From Cryptomeria japonica (taxonomy: Eukaryota > Streptophyta > Pinopsida > Cupressales > Cupressaceae), in assembly GCF_030272615.1 (NCBI RefSeq), contig NC_081414.1:763697413-763761412 (forward strand): 64,000 bases of DNA, in the 5' to 3' direction. Both the position numbers and the translations under genes were made by a program. Under the pieces are notes generated by a model, which was given only the letters and a program-made list of their open reading frames with translations, ran no database searches and was not told the origin of the DNA. Positions within the stretch are counted from its first letter, which is position 1. Every line of letters starts with the position of its first letter. Shown in pieces: positions 24,456-36,728 of the stretch.

Positions 24456-25272
24456 TACAATGAATGCATCGCCCTATTTCTTGTCAAACTCAAAATTAGA
24501 GTCAAACTTCTTTTTCTTCTTCTTTTCTTCTTTGCAGTTCTTATGGATGTCACCTAATTTACTGCAATTCCAACAAATGGCTTTGGACTTTCCAGGAGAT
24601 TTCTATCTCCCTCTTGACTTGGATTTATTACACTTCTCATTCTTCTTACCTTTGTCCTCAAGTCTTCCACAAATAGTTAGGGATTCTTTCAAACTAATGG
24701 ATACCTTCCTCTGCATCTCTTCACCAAGTAAGGCACCCACCACATCTTTAGACTTCTAAACAATATAAGTATGACCGATAGCCATAACTAGAGAATCTCA
24801 CGAATCATGCAAAGAATAAAGAAAGATTTGGCATTTCTCCTCCTCATCCATCTTAACACCAAAATATGTACCAATTGAGCCACAAACATATTAAATTCTT
24901 CCAGGTGGTGTGTAATGCGTCAACCCTCTTCCATTCTCAAAGAATACAATTTCTTCCTCAAGAAAATCTGATTCAATATGATTTGGCTTGATACATTTCA
25001 CCAAGATTAGTCCATAGCTTCTTTCCAAAGTTCTCTTTATGGACATTGACTAAAAAAATTCTGCCAAGTACAATCTGATCAAACCCTTGGATTTATGGCT
25101 TATAAGATCATACTGAGAAGCCACAATAGGATCTAAAGGTTTTGAGACATTCACATTAACAACATCCCATAGATCTCGATCTATTAGTAGACCCTCTTTC
25201 TTTAGCTTCCACATCTCAAAATTACTTCCTAAAAAATTTCTCCACCTCTATTCTCCTCGACGACCTTGTCAT
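24456..25272 (-). pseudogene. Copia B Gag
   Basis: Starts at ATG 25272: SSRRIEVEKF, then WKLKKEGLLIDRDLWDVV, typical of plant Copia Gag N-termini. A zinc-knuckle-like motif, C-W-N-C-S-K-L-G-D-I-H-K-N-C, lies at about 24535-24580; the metal-binding His is Asp here. Several stops and frame changes. Confidence 0.85.
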
Positions 25273-25381
25273 ATGACAATTCCTGCAACATGATAAAAAA
25301 GTATCTTCTACACAAGCTCCCACTCAGATCTTGATTAACTTGAAAAACCCAACAACCTCCAACTGAAATTAAAGGTGATCG

Positions 25382-25394
25382 GGATTTGATATCA
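25382..25394 (-). other. Degenerate primer binding site of Copia B
   Basis: Minus strand TGATATCAAATCC, against the consensus TGGTATCAGAGC, two bases inside the LTR end. Confidence 0.6.
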
Positions 25395-25396
25395 CT

Positions 25397-26293
25397 TGTA
25401 AGGAAGTTAAGTAGTAGAACAACTACTTACACTAACCTTGAGAGGAGGGTAATGCAAAACATTTAGAGATTGTTACAATAGTTACAAAAATTTAATATAA
25501 GTAAACATAAATATCACGCATACCACAACATAGTGATTTAAGTGGGGAAAACCCTTTCGAGAGAAAAAACCCACACTCTAAAAGCCGCCCAATATATTAT
25601 TCAAAAATCAATAATAGATTGCGATATACTTTTAGAGAAAGCTCTTCATAGGAGTTCCACCAACAAGAGATTTAGAGGTAACTCAATATCTATAAGACTC
25701 TTACACACAACCTCTATCTCATGCACCTCATATATAGGAGATACATTACATGAAACCGTCCAATGGTATTACAAAACTATGGGCTAAAATCACCCAATAA
25801 AATATAATCAACATTATCTCCAATATAGATGTCCTATGATGTGTCAAAACACACATCAATGGGTGTACCTCCCTTTTACAGCTCATTTATCGATCCAATG
25901 TATTTTTTTATTTCCTATTTTTGGAGACCAAACTTTTGGAGGCCATAACTTGTGAATCAGATATCTGATTGATTAAGCGTTTGAAGCATTAGAAAGATCA
26001 CAACATGATCTAGCACCTTGAAATTGGCTATATTTGTTATGCCCACTTTGTAAGATATTTAAAAGCCTATAAAGTCCTCACAATTGAATTTAAATCTTTC
26101 ATCACAACCTTGAAAAATAGAAACTTTAATATCTTCACAACTTGTTATGATCTCGCAACAAAAATTTACCAATATGGTTATCTAGCCAATCCAAAAATTT
26201 AGGAAAATTTTTAAACCATTTCATGCTCAAACTAAAATTACTATAAATAGTAACCCTATGTAAATGCAAGGTTGAGACACCATTTTCCCAACA
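25397..26293 (-). repeat. 5' LTR of Copia B
   Basis: 897 bp, TGTAAGG...CCAACA, homologous to 1-828 with scattered substitutions and a few small indels, for example an extra segment near 25553-25575. Confidence 0.9.
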
Positions 26294-26299
26294 AAATAA

Positions 26300-27118
26300 T
26301 CCATCTTCTTCTTTTATCTCCTTTGTGACTCTTCTCCATGTCGATCATCGATGGAATACCATGGCCAGTCTCACCAATTGATGGTAGCACAAGACAATGA
26401 ATGAATCATTGTTCAAGGAAGAAGAAACTAGAGCAACATTGTTAGAAGACAAATGCTTCCTAAAAAGTTGTTTCTTACAGTCATTACTAAACTATGCATA
26501 TTTTTTACAAACTTGACACTAAGATCTAGCATTTTCAAATTCAATAGGTTGAACATAAGAACAAATCTTGAATGGAAGGTAACTTGGGTGGAAAGGATAG
26601 AGTTGACAAATACATTAACATAAATCCCAACAAAAATGAGCCTTGATTTGTTTCAAGATATTTTGTCCACTACCAAAAACATACCAAATGATTTAGCATT
26701 CCCTCTAAAGACCCTAGAGGTCCAATACTCCATAGGGAGCCCAAGGAGATGAATCCATGTTGGGGCTATTGCCCCAAGATCCATTCCAAGGGATGACGCT
26801 AGTTTCCATTTAATATAGACAAGGAGAATTTTGAAGGTTTCTACCATAGGTCCAAGGGCCTTCCGTGAGAATCTTGACTAAATATTCCTAGTTGACAAAG
26901 CTAAAAAGAAATAGCCCATTGGCTCTAACACTGATTTTAACAATACCTTTGACATTCGAATGTGAATCTGCCCATTTTCTAACTTGATCAATATTAGGTC
27001 AAAAGGCTAGGAAAATACCTATCAAAGAAAGGCTTAGTTTGGCAATAGAAACATTCAACAATACGTCAATAACCTCCACCAATTGGTCTTGGATTTTGCA
27101 ACACCCCAAAGGTTCAAT
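26300..27118 (-). pseudogene. L1-type LINE ORF1, 3' part
   Basis: Minus-strand reading from 27118 down: EPLGCCKIQDQLVEVIDVLL, a stop, then NIDQVRKWADSHSNVKGIV, ANGLFLFSFVN, YLVKILTEGPWTYG and APTWIHLLGLPMEYW. This is the pattern of plant LINE ORF1 proteins with the DUF4283 RNA-binding region. Decayed sequence continues to about 26420, where a zinc knuckle would be expected but the Cys residues are gone. It is the continuation of 30704-31063 across Copia C. Confidence 0.8.
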
Positions 27119-28469
27119 TGATGATATGATGAATCAATAAGGATATAGACAACTACTAAGAAGTGAGGGGGGTGAATCAGTAGATAGAAAAATGACTTAA
27201 TTTGCACCAAACTCAAGAACAATCTCACAAGTCAATCACTAAACAAATTGGTTTAAACACTGAGTAATAAACTGCAATAGTACTGACAATTTACCAATTG
27301 TTTGGTATATCAATTTAACAATATAACATATCTGAAACTCCAAAACCATTTAACCAAAACATCAAAATCTATTACTAACAATAGTAAAAGCACATTTCAG
27401 ATTACTATCAGTCATCTTAGTATAACTAAGTGGATTTAATAGTTAAGCAAATTAACCATATCAAACATAACCACAAAAACCATTCACCACTTGACACAAC
27501 GATTTTTGGCGTGGAAACCCAAATGGGAAAAACCACGGTGGGGATGAATACCCACAAGTATTCTAAACTCTTCTAAAGTTTGCCCTGTTAGGAGCCAAGC
27601 TTGTTAAAGCTTTACAAAATGTCCTATTAGGGACCACCCAGTTAAGGGATTAACTATAATGCCTTGTTAGAAGAAATAGCTTGGTAGGAGTAACCTCGAT
27701 AGAGGATTTGAAATCCAAGCTAATGGATCACCTGGTTAGAGGATTTAGATAGAACTAAACCTATTAAAGCTTACCTGATTCAGGGATTTTACTATTGTAA
27801 TTGTTAGAGAATAACAGGGGTTTGCTGATCTGGTAAATAGCACTACTCTGCTTGATCAGATCCTTTTCATGCTCCTATCTACCTTCACACATACTATAGA
27901 TACTCCTAGTTCAGCAATCATTCACACTAACACTTAACCAAAATTGCCAACTCTACAACAAAACAACTCATCGACCTTATAAGAAAAATAGTAGGTTGGT
28001 AATACATCACAAACCTAAGATCTCTTAGAGATTATAAAATAAATCGATTCAAACATGACCATTGGATTACATAGCAATCATTGCACATTGTACAAGACAA
28101 CCTTGATCGCTCCTTGATCAGAGCTCATCGATTCTTGTAACTCATCATGCGGTTTCCACTTCATGCAATGTATTCGCTCATTCCCAAGATAAAACCGTTA
28201 TCTCTATGCACCCAAAACCACTTGAAACTCATCACTTACAACATGCATATGTGGCATAATCATTATCAATCACCCTTTGATCATAAATCAGGACAACCGA
28301 TTCACCAAGCTCCATCGGTTAGTGTTTGGCTTAACAACAGGTAGGGTTACCGATTGATCGCACTGCTTCTAGAGTAATTCCGGTTATGAAACAACATCAT
28401 TACCAGATATAATTGACATCAATGACAACACAATAGGTCCTCAATGCAATCTTCAATCAAATGCCAACA
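27119..28469 (-). repeat. 3' LTR of Copia C
   Basis: 1351 bp, TGATGATATG...CCAACA, followed at 28470-28495 by the purine tract (minus AACAGGGGAGATTG). Confidence 0.92.
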
Positions 28470-28839
28470 ATCTCACAATCTCCCCTGTTTTCATTGATGG
28501 CAATACAAATGTCAATACCCTTGATTGTGATGATTGAGAGTAATGCACATATATATGTATAGGAATCTTGGTTTACATTTTACCATGTACTCTCCTTCAA
28601 CTGAGTCTTCCATGTCTTCAGTTGGTAACTGGATACAGTTCTTCTCCCTAGAAATCATACAATTCTTCTCCCACTTTGACAACAGTGTCAAAGTGAAAGT
28701 AAAACATGCAGTGTCATACTTCACTATTCTGCAACAAGGATATGTAGCTTGTTGCTCCCCCTATGGAATAGCTCCACACTACACCAATCCTGCTTCAAGA
28801 TCTTCAATTTTCTTTGGGACTGATGTCTTCCACATCTAT

Positions 28840-29616
28840 TCAATTGACCTCATGTAGGGGCACAACCCCTAGCTGACCTATAAGATACTCAAAAGTAGTC
28901 TTAGGCAGAGGTTTAATAAAGATATCTGCTAGCTTCTCCTTAGTAGATACATGCTCCAATAAAACATCTTTACTCTGCACTTTCTCCCTCAAGAAATGAT
29001 ATTTCAGCTCAATATGCTTGGTTCTAGCATGCAACACCAAGTTCTTTGAAATATTTATTGCACTGGTGTTACCATATAAAATATTTATTGGTTCTTTGAT
29101 TTTGAACTTGAATCCTTCCAGAATGTGTTTCATCCAAATTACCTGAGTACAATTCATATACGCAACAATATATTCAGCTTTAGTAGTGGATTTTGATATA
29201 CAAATTTTCTTCTTGCTACTCCAAGATACAAGTCTTCCACCAAGAAAGAATGCACCACTGAATGTGCTCTTCATGTCATCAACATTTTCTACCAAGTCTA
29301 CATCTATATAAACCTTCAAATCAAAGTTACCTGCATATGGATACCATAATCCATAGTCAATAGTATCTTTCAAATAACTTAATATCCTTTTAGTTGCAAT
29401 CATGTGTGTCTCCTTTGGGTTCTTCTAAAATCTGGCAACTAATCCAACTGCATGACCAATATCTGGTCTGTTGTGAACAACATAATGCAGTTTCCCTATC
29501 ATAGAACTATACTCCTTTTCATCAATGGATGCGGCATCATCCTCTTTAGACAGTTTACAACCTGCAACCATTGGTCTCCCAACTGGTTTACAGTCTCCCA
29601 TTCCAAATGTCTTCAC
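28840..29616 (-). pseudogene. Copia C RNase H and RT end
   Basis: From 29616 down: KTFGMGDCKPVGRPMVAGC (end of RT), ARF, a stop at about 29424 in place of Q, then RNase H: YGLWYPYAG, LGGRLVSWSSKK, KAEYIVAYMNC, TSAINISKN, KHIELKYHFLREK and KPLPKTTFEYL, ending at 28840. Active-site residues are lost: DADW is DVDL, the usual CDN is YGN. It cannot be catalytic. Confidence 0.92.
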
Positions 29617-29650
29617 AATATCTAGTGAATTCCTCTAAAGTAAATTCACC
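29617..29650 (-). other. Integrase scrap and two deletion junctions in Copia C
   Basis: Minus strand reads GEFTLEEFTRYCE, an integrase motif that is GGEFTSEEFIRYCE in Copia A. It joins directly to the RT end on one side (shared bases around TTGTGAAGA) and to mid-LTR sequence on the other (shared AAATT.ACCA). Everything between is missing. Confidence 0.8.
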
Positions 29651-30703
29651 ATATCAAACATAACCACAAAAACCATTCACCACTTGACACAATGATTTTT
29701 GACGTGGAAACCCAAATGGTAAAAACCGTAGTGGGGATGAATACCCATAAGTTTTCTGAACTCTTCTGAAGTTTACCCTATTAGGAGCCAAGCTTGTTAA
29801 AGCTTTACAAAATGTCCTGTTAGGAACAAATCCTGTTAGGGACCACCCGGTTAAGGGATTGACTATAATGCACTGTTAGAAGAAATACCTTGTTAGGAGT
29901 AACCTCAATAGAGGATTTGTAATCCAAGCTAATGGATCACCTGGTTAGAGGATTCAGATAGCACTAAGCCTATTAACTCTTACCTGGTTAAGGGATTTAA
30001 CTGTTGTAATTGTTAGAGAACAATAGGGGTTTGTTGATCTGGTAAATATCACTATTCTACTTGATCAGGTCCTTTTCATGCTCATATATGCCTTCACACA
30101 TACTGCAGATACTCCTTCTGGTTTGACAATCAATCACACTGACACTTAGCCAAAATTGCCAACTCTACAACAAAACAACTCATCGACTTTATAAGCAAAA
30201 CAATAGGTCAGTAACACATCACAAACCTAGGATCTCATAGAGACTACAAAACAAATCGGTTCAAACATGACCATTGGAGTACATAAAAATCATTGCACAG
30301 TGTACAAGATAACCTTGACCGCTCCTTGATCAGCACTCACCAATTCCTATAACTCATCACGCGGTTTCCACTTCATGCAATGTATTCACTTATTCCCAAG
30401 ATAAAACCGTTATCTCTATGCACCAAAAACCACTTGAAACTCATCACATACAACATGCATATGTGGCATAATCATTACCAATCACCATTTGATCATAAAT
30501 CAAAACAACCGATTCACCAAGCTCCATCGGTTAGGGTTTGACATATCAACAAGTAGGGTTACCGGTTGATCTCACTGCTTCTAGAGTACCGGTTTCCTTC
30601 ACTTTCTCAACTACCGGTTGCAAAACAACATCATTATCGGTTACAATTGACATCAATGACAACACAATAGGTCATCAATTCAATCTTCAATCAAATGCCA
30701 ACA
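29641..30703 (-). repeat. 5' LTR remnant of Copia C
   Basis: Aligns with 27455-28469 of the left LTR and lacks its first 330 or so bases. Ends CCAACA. Confidence 0.92.
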
Positions 30704-31063
30704 TCAATATGTGTGGGAACTTTGCCAATTTTTGGAGATAATTTATCTCCTAACATCTTTTCAACAAAACTTGCAAGTTCCTCTTCAAATAAAAAGGAAT
30801 CTACATGATATGACAAGGAAATTGAGGGAATTACATCAAATAATTGAAATTCCACAACAACGGTATCATTTTTTGACCCAAACTAACAAACCCTGCAAGG
30901 TCCCCTTGACTAGAAAGGGACGAATATGGGGATGCTCATGGGGGCACCCATCCATCATTCCCATTGGGAACCAACATTGAGCTGAAGGAACAATTACTTG
31001 GGAAGGAAACCTTAACAAAGCAGTAAATTTTGTTGGTCCCAATAGTTTTACTTCATTTCCCAT
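30704..31063 (-). pseudogene. L1-type LINE ORF1, 5' part
   Basis: The frame starts MGNEVKLLGPTKF at 31063 and shifts once; the second frame gives LFEEELASFVEKMLGDKL and SPKIGKVPTHIE, which joins EPLGCC at 27118 when Copia C and one TCAAT are removed. Confidence 0.65.
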
Positions 31064-32012
31064 AAAATAATTTCACTCACAACTCAATATGTTGAATACT
31101 TAGATATGAAGTGATTTATTGATAATAATGATCTCATAGATTATAATTTCTAACTTATGTTTGTGATGAAATGTTTCTTGATATATGGTTCACAAGGTAC
31201 TTACATATTTTTTGCCCACATCCAATGGTCAATTAAAATGTTGTCACAAAGGATTGCATCATGAATGTTAAGTGTAAAACCCAACAATCATGTGAAACAT
31301 GGAATGATCCTCAAGCCTGTGGGTTGCCTATCATTAGGATCAATCTCTAGATGAAGGGTTGGTTCCTTGTAAAAAACCTCCTAAAACTATTAATATGGCT
31401 GGAAAAGAGATAAGAAGATTACTTGAATTGAAATCTTATAGCTATACGAGGTGATTGCACCAAAAGGGTATGATTCCCTTTGTTGTCCTAAAACCTATAA
31501 TCAGTTGTAAAAGAGATAAGCTTATTCCACAATTCAGTTTAGATCATGAGATTCATAAATATTTCACATGAAAGTTTTGGTTTTCAACGTTTGTAAAAGG
31601 AAAACTATGTTTTCAAAGATACAAATTATTGAGAACCTAATAAACACAACATATAACTTGAACCTAATATGAAATTCTTATTTTGCAAAGCATAAACGAG
31701 ACATAAAGTAAAAGATTTAAATAAAAATCAAAATATTCCTATCAAATCATTCATTTGAAAATGGGAAACTAAGTTATACTGAAAGAGGAAGACTGCTTCT
31801 TTTATTGAATCCTGAAAAAAATTGCTATTACAATGCTTCAAATTTGAAATAATAAATGGAGCTACAATTCTTTACTGCTGTATGTGTAAGCATAAAAGAA
31901 AGAACTAGAATGAATAAATAAGAGAAGAAGAAGAGAAGAATATAAAATAGAAGAGGAAGTTGCACCCTAACTGGAAGATGAAGACTGAATTAAACTCCAT
32001 CTCTTTATTCTT
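31064..32012. other. Unassigned AT-rich DNA
   Basis: May include LINE 5' sequence. I see no gene, LTR or array in it. Confidence 0.4.
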
Positions 32013-32100
32013 GAATTGTGACCTCCACCTTGGAATCTTCTTCAAATTTGCATGAAGAATTGTGACCTCCACCTTGGAATCTTCTTCAAATTTGCATGAA
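32013..32100. repeat. Two-copy 44-bp tandem repeat
   Basis: GAATTGTGACCTCCACC...TTGCATGAA at 32013-32056 is repeated exactly at 32057-32100. Confidence 0.95.
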
Positions 32101-34521
32101 TATGTTTGTTTGGTCGAATTTGATATTGAGGGAGGTAAAAAGGAGTCCAAAATGAAAGCAAACCGATTGTTGACTGCTCCAAAAGTTGTCTCAAGTGGTG
32201 TATGACCCATGTGGGGTCTCTAGCTACTGCAAACTCACTGAAGACTGATTCAGAACACCTTATTTCTCTTTATCATGCATGAGTTTGTCTTCTTGGGTCG
32301 ACATTGCTTGAAAACCATGCAAAAAAGGAGTGAGAACTGTGTTAAACTGATAGTCAACTGCTTGAAAGTTGTCTTGAGTCATTTTATAATCTTTGTGGGG
32401 CCTCAAACTGAGCATAAACTGCTCCTAGCTTTCATAACTCCATCTTTTGATGCATGTGTGAACCGATTGTACGGTGTATTAAACTGATTTGCATTGCTTT
32501 GAGTAAATAAGGACTTCACCTCCTATATTTATCTCTTTTTGGTATTGATCCTTTATTGTTTGATAGAGCACTTCAACCTTTTCTTATGATGGTTGCACTC
32601 AAACTCTTCCTTTTTAGCAACTAGTTGTATCCATACTCCTGTAGCTCTGCTTTTTCCATGAATGCTCTGGACATTGTTTATATTGCTCACTGTGACTAAT
32701 AATTGATAGGCTAACTGTCCTGGATACCCTTACTATCATTGGTCATTAATGCTTTAGTTACTGAGCTGATTTTCACTGTGTTGTGAAGCTTGTCACTAGG
32801 ATATGTATTGTATCTCTACTCTAATGGTGATGTTTGGACTGAGATCTCTGAGTCTTCCTTTGGATTTATTCTTCACTGTCTTTATGACTCTGCAACTTTG
32901 GTTTTCCCTTTTCCTGTCCAAAAGTGGACTGTACTTTCTGTGACATAGAACCTTGCATTTCTTATGGAGGACTGTTATCTTGTATCTACAAACGTTTGCA
33001 CTGTCAAACCGTTTTAATTGTTGTTCTTGCTCATTTCTGGCTTTGAGATGATTAAAGGGCATAAAGGGCAACTATATCATGGTATCTTCTTCTTTTGGTG
33101 GATGCTCTATACTAACGATGTCCATACAACTCTTTATGACTGTATTATAATAGAGACATCCTCTTGTTGGTCTGAGATCCTTATCACTGTGAATGCTCCA
33201 TTCTGACCCTTGCTTTGTAATGTCTTCATTGTTTCCTAACACACCTGACCTATTTGTGTTTGTCCCTACTCTTAGACTGTAAGTATTCTTTTGTATTTCT
33301 TTCTTTATGCTGTCATATCCGAGAGGACTGTGTGACTTGCATTTTGATAGCTTTGGGACTGCATTATTTGTAATCACTGTCCTTTTAGCTAGTGCCTTCT
33401 AGAAATGTTGTTACTATTCTCTTGTAGAATAACAATCCATTGGGATTCTAGACTGCTACACAGATGACAATGATCTCTAATATTTCATGTAGACTCCTCC
33501 TTTATACTTGATAAGGTTCTGCATTCTTAGCTTTCTTCACTAGGACTCAAATATCATCATCTACGATGCTTTTGACAGTGAATAACATCACTGTGCTTTC
33601 TTTGTATTGGCTAATATCACTTTGCTTGTGACTATAATCTCCATTCACTGTCATCTGACTGCATTTTCTCAGTGTTCTCCATTTACCTTGCATGCTTTCT
33701 ATAAGCCCTTTGACCCACTGCTACGGTGATTCTCCATCCTTCATGCCATATGACTGTCTTTATGGTATTAAGACTGCCTTGTCTCAGGGATTTTAAAGCC
33801 GTCATATTACATATGCTTGTGCATTGGATGCCTCTCTTGAAGCCAAATCTTCCATAACTGTTATAACAGCATCCTTATTGCTTATGCTATAACTCACTAT
33901 CCTACTTATGTATCACCTTATAATCTTTTCATCTACTATCCTATGCTTGATGATTGACTGCACTCTACTCCCATGTGTGGCGTCCTTGTTTGATTTTGAC
34001 TGTCAAGCATTAACACTGTTCATTATTCACCTATGCCAGCTCTTTGGGTCTTTTCAACTTTTCTATGAAGTCTATTTCTACGTTTGTTTTGTGGACTGCT
34101 CTTATAGCTTGCTTTAGGTACTCTGCATGGTCACTGCTCTAATTTGCTATGTGACTGTAATATTGCCTCCGTGATACATTCTCTATTTTTTGTGACTGCA
34201 TTGCTACCCCTTTTTCACACCTTCATTGTAAAGTGCTTGCATGATATTGACAAACAATATCGCTGCTAGAGGGAATGAATCATTCACATGAACTGTCTTT
34301 CATTATTGTGGCTTGATGACTGTGACAACCTATCACTGTGACAATAGATTGGACTCTTTTGATGACTGTGATTTCATTACTGTTCTTTACACATACACAG
34401 TCGTTTTAAATATGAATCCTTTCTCGAGACGACTGGAGACATGCTTCCTTCTAAACTTTTGGTATATTGAAGACTCTGTGACTCTACCTTCTTCACTGGT
34501 CTGCACTATGGAATACTGCTT
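32101..34521. other. Unassigned DNA rich in GACTG/CACTGT words
   Basis: The words GACTG and CACTG(T) recur throughout, with a diverged repeat of about 190 bp (32167-32220 against 32344-32405). No convincing protein. The same texture resumes at 36729-37060 after the duplicated LTR block, so both are one region. Confidence 0.4.
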
Positions 34522-36728
34522 GAAGTCTGTTATGGTTGTCAATGACTTCTGACTGTGGCAACTTAACCTTATTTGCCAACACATTGGTATAGTGTATCCT
34601 TTCTTGACAAACAATCATTTGAACCTAAACCTCTGTGTCGTTATAGGTAAACAAGCTTTTGAGACTACAATAGATGCTATCTCTGTTGGAATCCAAGAAC
34701 ACTGAGAGGGGGGAGAAGGTTCAATCAGTGTTCTGCTGGTATGATAAGTTTTAACCTTATTAACAAAGTGTTTCAGTAACCGGTAACCATAAAAGAATAT
34801 AACAACAAGTATAAATAATGCCACCACAAGAATATACATCATAACGCAGAGATTTATACATGGAAAACCTCAAAGACGAAAAACCATGGTGGGAATGGTG
34901 ACCCACAATATCTAACCACTGGCCAAATGAATAAATATTACAATAGGGGCCCGCACATGCAGGAAGGCCAACATCCTAGAGAACACTACTCATCACAAAA
35001 TGAACCTCACTGACTACAAACACCAAATACTAGTTTACAAACAAAATTTTGAACTCAGAGAATGCATCTGCTATGCTGGATGAGCTCCATTTCAAACACT
35101 GATTGTACCGGCTTCCATTGTGTCGTCCTTTACTGGTAACTTGCTCTACATCACAAACCTTTAAACCAATAACCAAGACCGGCTATAGAATATTATATTT
35201 GCATATAGTCGATCAATATTGTTTGCACAATATCACTATATCTCGCATCATATGTATATCTCTTAATCTCATATCATATCTCATATCCAAAATATCCTAA
35301 CCGAACTGACTTAAATACCCTTCCCAAACATAAACATAAATGCCTTATGTCGGCTTATATTGATATTACAATTTATTTACATGTCGGCCTAGACAAAAAT
35401 AAATACATTAAACTTCTTAGACGTCAATGAGAAATTAGGGTTTTTGCAGAATAAAAAAGAAATGTTGGTTCATTTCTGATCACACAACATTTTGAGCGAA
35501 GCAGAGCGAGTTTAAGGAGATTCAAGGCGATCAAAAGCATTTTCAAGTGAATTCCAATGCATTTGGTGCAGATTTTCAAGAACTTTCATCGGCAAAGGTT
35601 GTGAGGTATTTTATCATTTCCAGACTATCTTTTGCTTGAAGTTTGTTATGGTTGTGAATGACTTATGACTATGGCAACTTAACTTTATTTGCCAAACATT
35701 GGCATAGTGTATCCTTACTTGACAATCAATCATTTGAACCTAAACCTCTGTGTCGTTATAGGTATAAAATCTTTTGAGACTACAACAGATGCTATCTCTA
35801 TTGGAATCCAAGAACACTGAGAGGGGGGGGGGGGGCACTTAGTGTTCTACCGGTGTGATAAGTTTTAACCTTATTAACAAAGTGTTTCAGCAACCGGTAA
35901 CCATAAAAGAATATAACAACAATTATAAATAATGCCACCACAAGAATATACACCATAACAAAGAGATTTATATGTGGAAAACCTCAAAGAGGAAAACCCA
36001 TGGTGAGATTGGTGACCCACAATATCTATCCACTGGCTAGATGAATAAATATTACAATAGGGGCCTGCACATGCAAGAAGGCCAACATCCTAGAGCATGC
36101 TGCTCATCACAAAAGAAGCCTCATTGACAACAAACAGCAAATACTGGTTTACAAACAAAATTTTGAACTCAGATAATCCATCTGCTATGGTGGATGAGTT
36201 CCAGTTCAAGCATTGACTGTACTACTTTCCATTGTGTCCTCCTTTACTGGTAACTTGCTCTGCATCCCCAATCTTTAAACCAATAACCAAGTCCGACAAC
36301 AAAATATTATATTTGGATAGAGTCAATCAATATTGTTCGCACAATATCACTATACCTCGCATCATGTGTATATCTCTCAATCTCATAACATATCTCATAT
36401 CCAAAATATCCTAACCGGACTAACTTAAATACCCTTCCGAAACATAAACATAAATGCCTTATGTCTACTTACAATGATATTAGAATTTATTTACATGTCG
36501 GCCTATACAAATATAAGTACACTGATGCCGCTCATTGCTACCGTGTAAATCTGTCGGATCAATCTCCTATGTCAGACTCATGTACCGGTTCCTAGATTGC
36601 TGGTTTCCCTGAATGCCGGTTGCCAAATCATGAATACCGGTGAGTACCGGTTAAGTGTCCAACCCAAAATGATATGTGTTGCCATCAATGACAACACAAC
36701 TAAACCAGATGAGTGTCAATTGCCAACA
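34522..36728. repeat. Tandem duplication carrying two Copia-type LTR copies
   Basis: Flanking sequence 34522-34683 recurs at 35633-35798. Each is followed by an LTR starting TGTTGGAATCC or TATTGGAATCC: 34684 to about 35430 (truncated) and 35799-36728 (ends CCAACA). Between them, 35432-35632 matches the leader upstream of the additional ORF at 60045-60240. Flanks ATCTC (34679) and ATCTG (36729) could be a target duplication. No gag-pol lies between them. Confidence 0.75.

Larger units (their letters stand above)
1..26293 (-). mobile_element. Copia B: Ty1/Copia LTR retrotransposon, split by element T
   Basis: Two related LTRs (1-828, cut by the window edge, and 25397-26293) flank a minus-strand Copia gag-pol. 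The domain order in reading direction is Gag, protease, integrase, reverse transcriptase, RNase H, which is the Copia order. A degenerate iMet-type primer site lies inside the right LTR and a purine tract lies inside the left LTR. The reverse transcriptase is split between 2226 and 22549 by element T, so about 20 kb of this span is not Copia sequence. The target duplication cannot be checked because the left end is outside the window. Many stops in every domain show that it is inactive. Confidence 0.9.
27119..30703 (-). mobile_element. Copia C: internally deleted Copia element
   Basis: Left LTR 27119-28469 and right, 5'-side LTR remnant from about 29641 to 30703. Perfect TCAAT target duplications flank it (27114-27118 and 30704-30708). 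Between the LTRs only an RNase H and RT-end fragment remains. Two deletion junctions are visible (29617-29650). It is related to Copia A by LTR and protein. It interrupts the LINE ORF1 reading. Confidence 0.93.

Noticed and set aside
31905-32210. Minus-strand 101-residue frame
   Set aside because: Mostly created by the 44-bp tandem repeat and low-complexity Phe/Ser runs.
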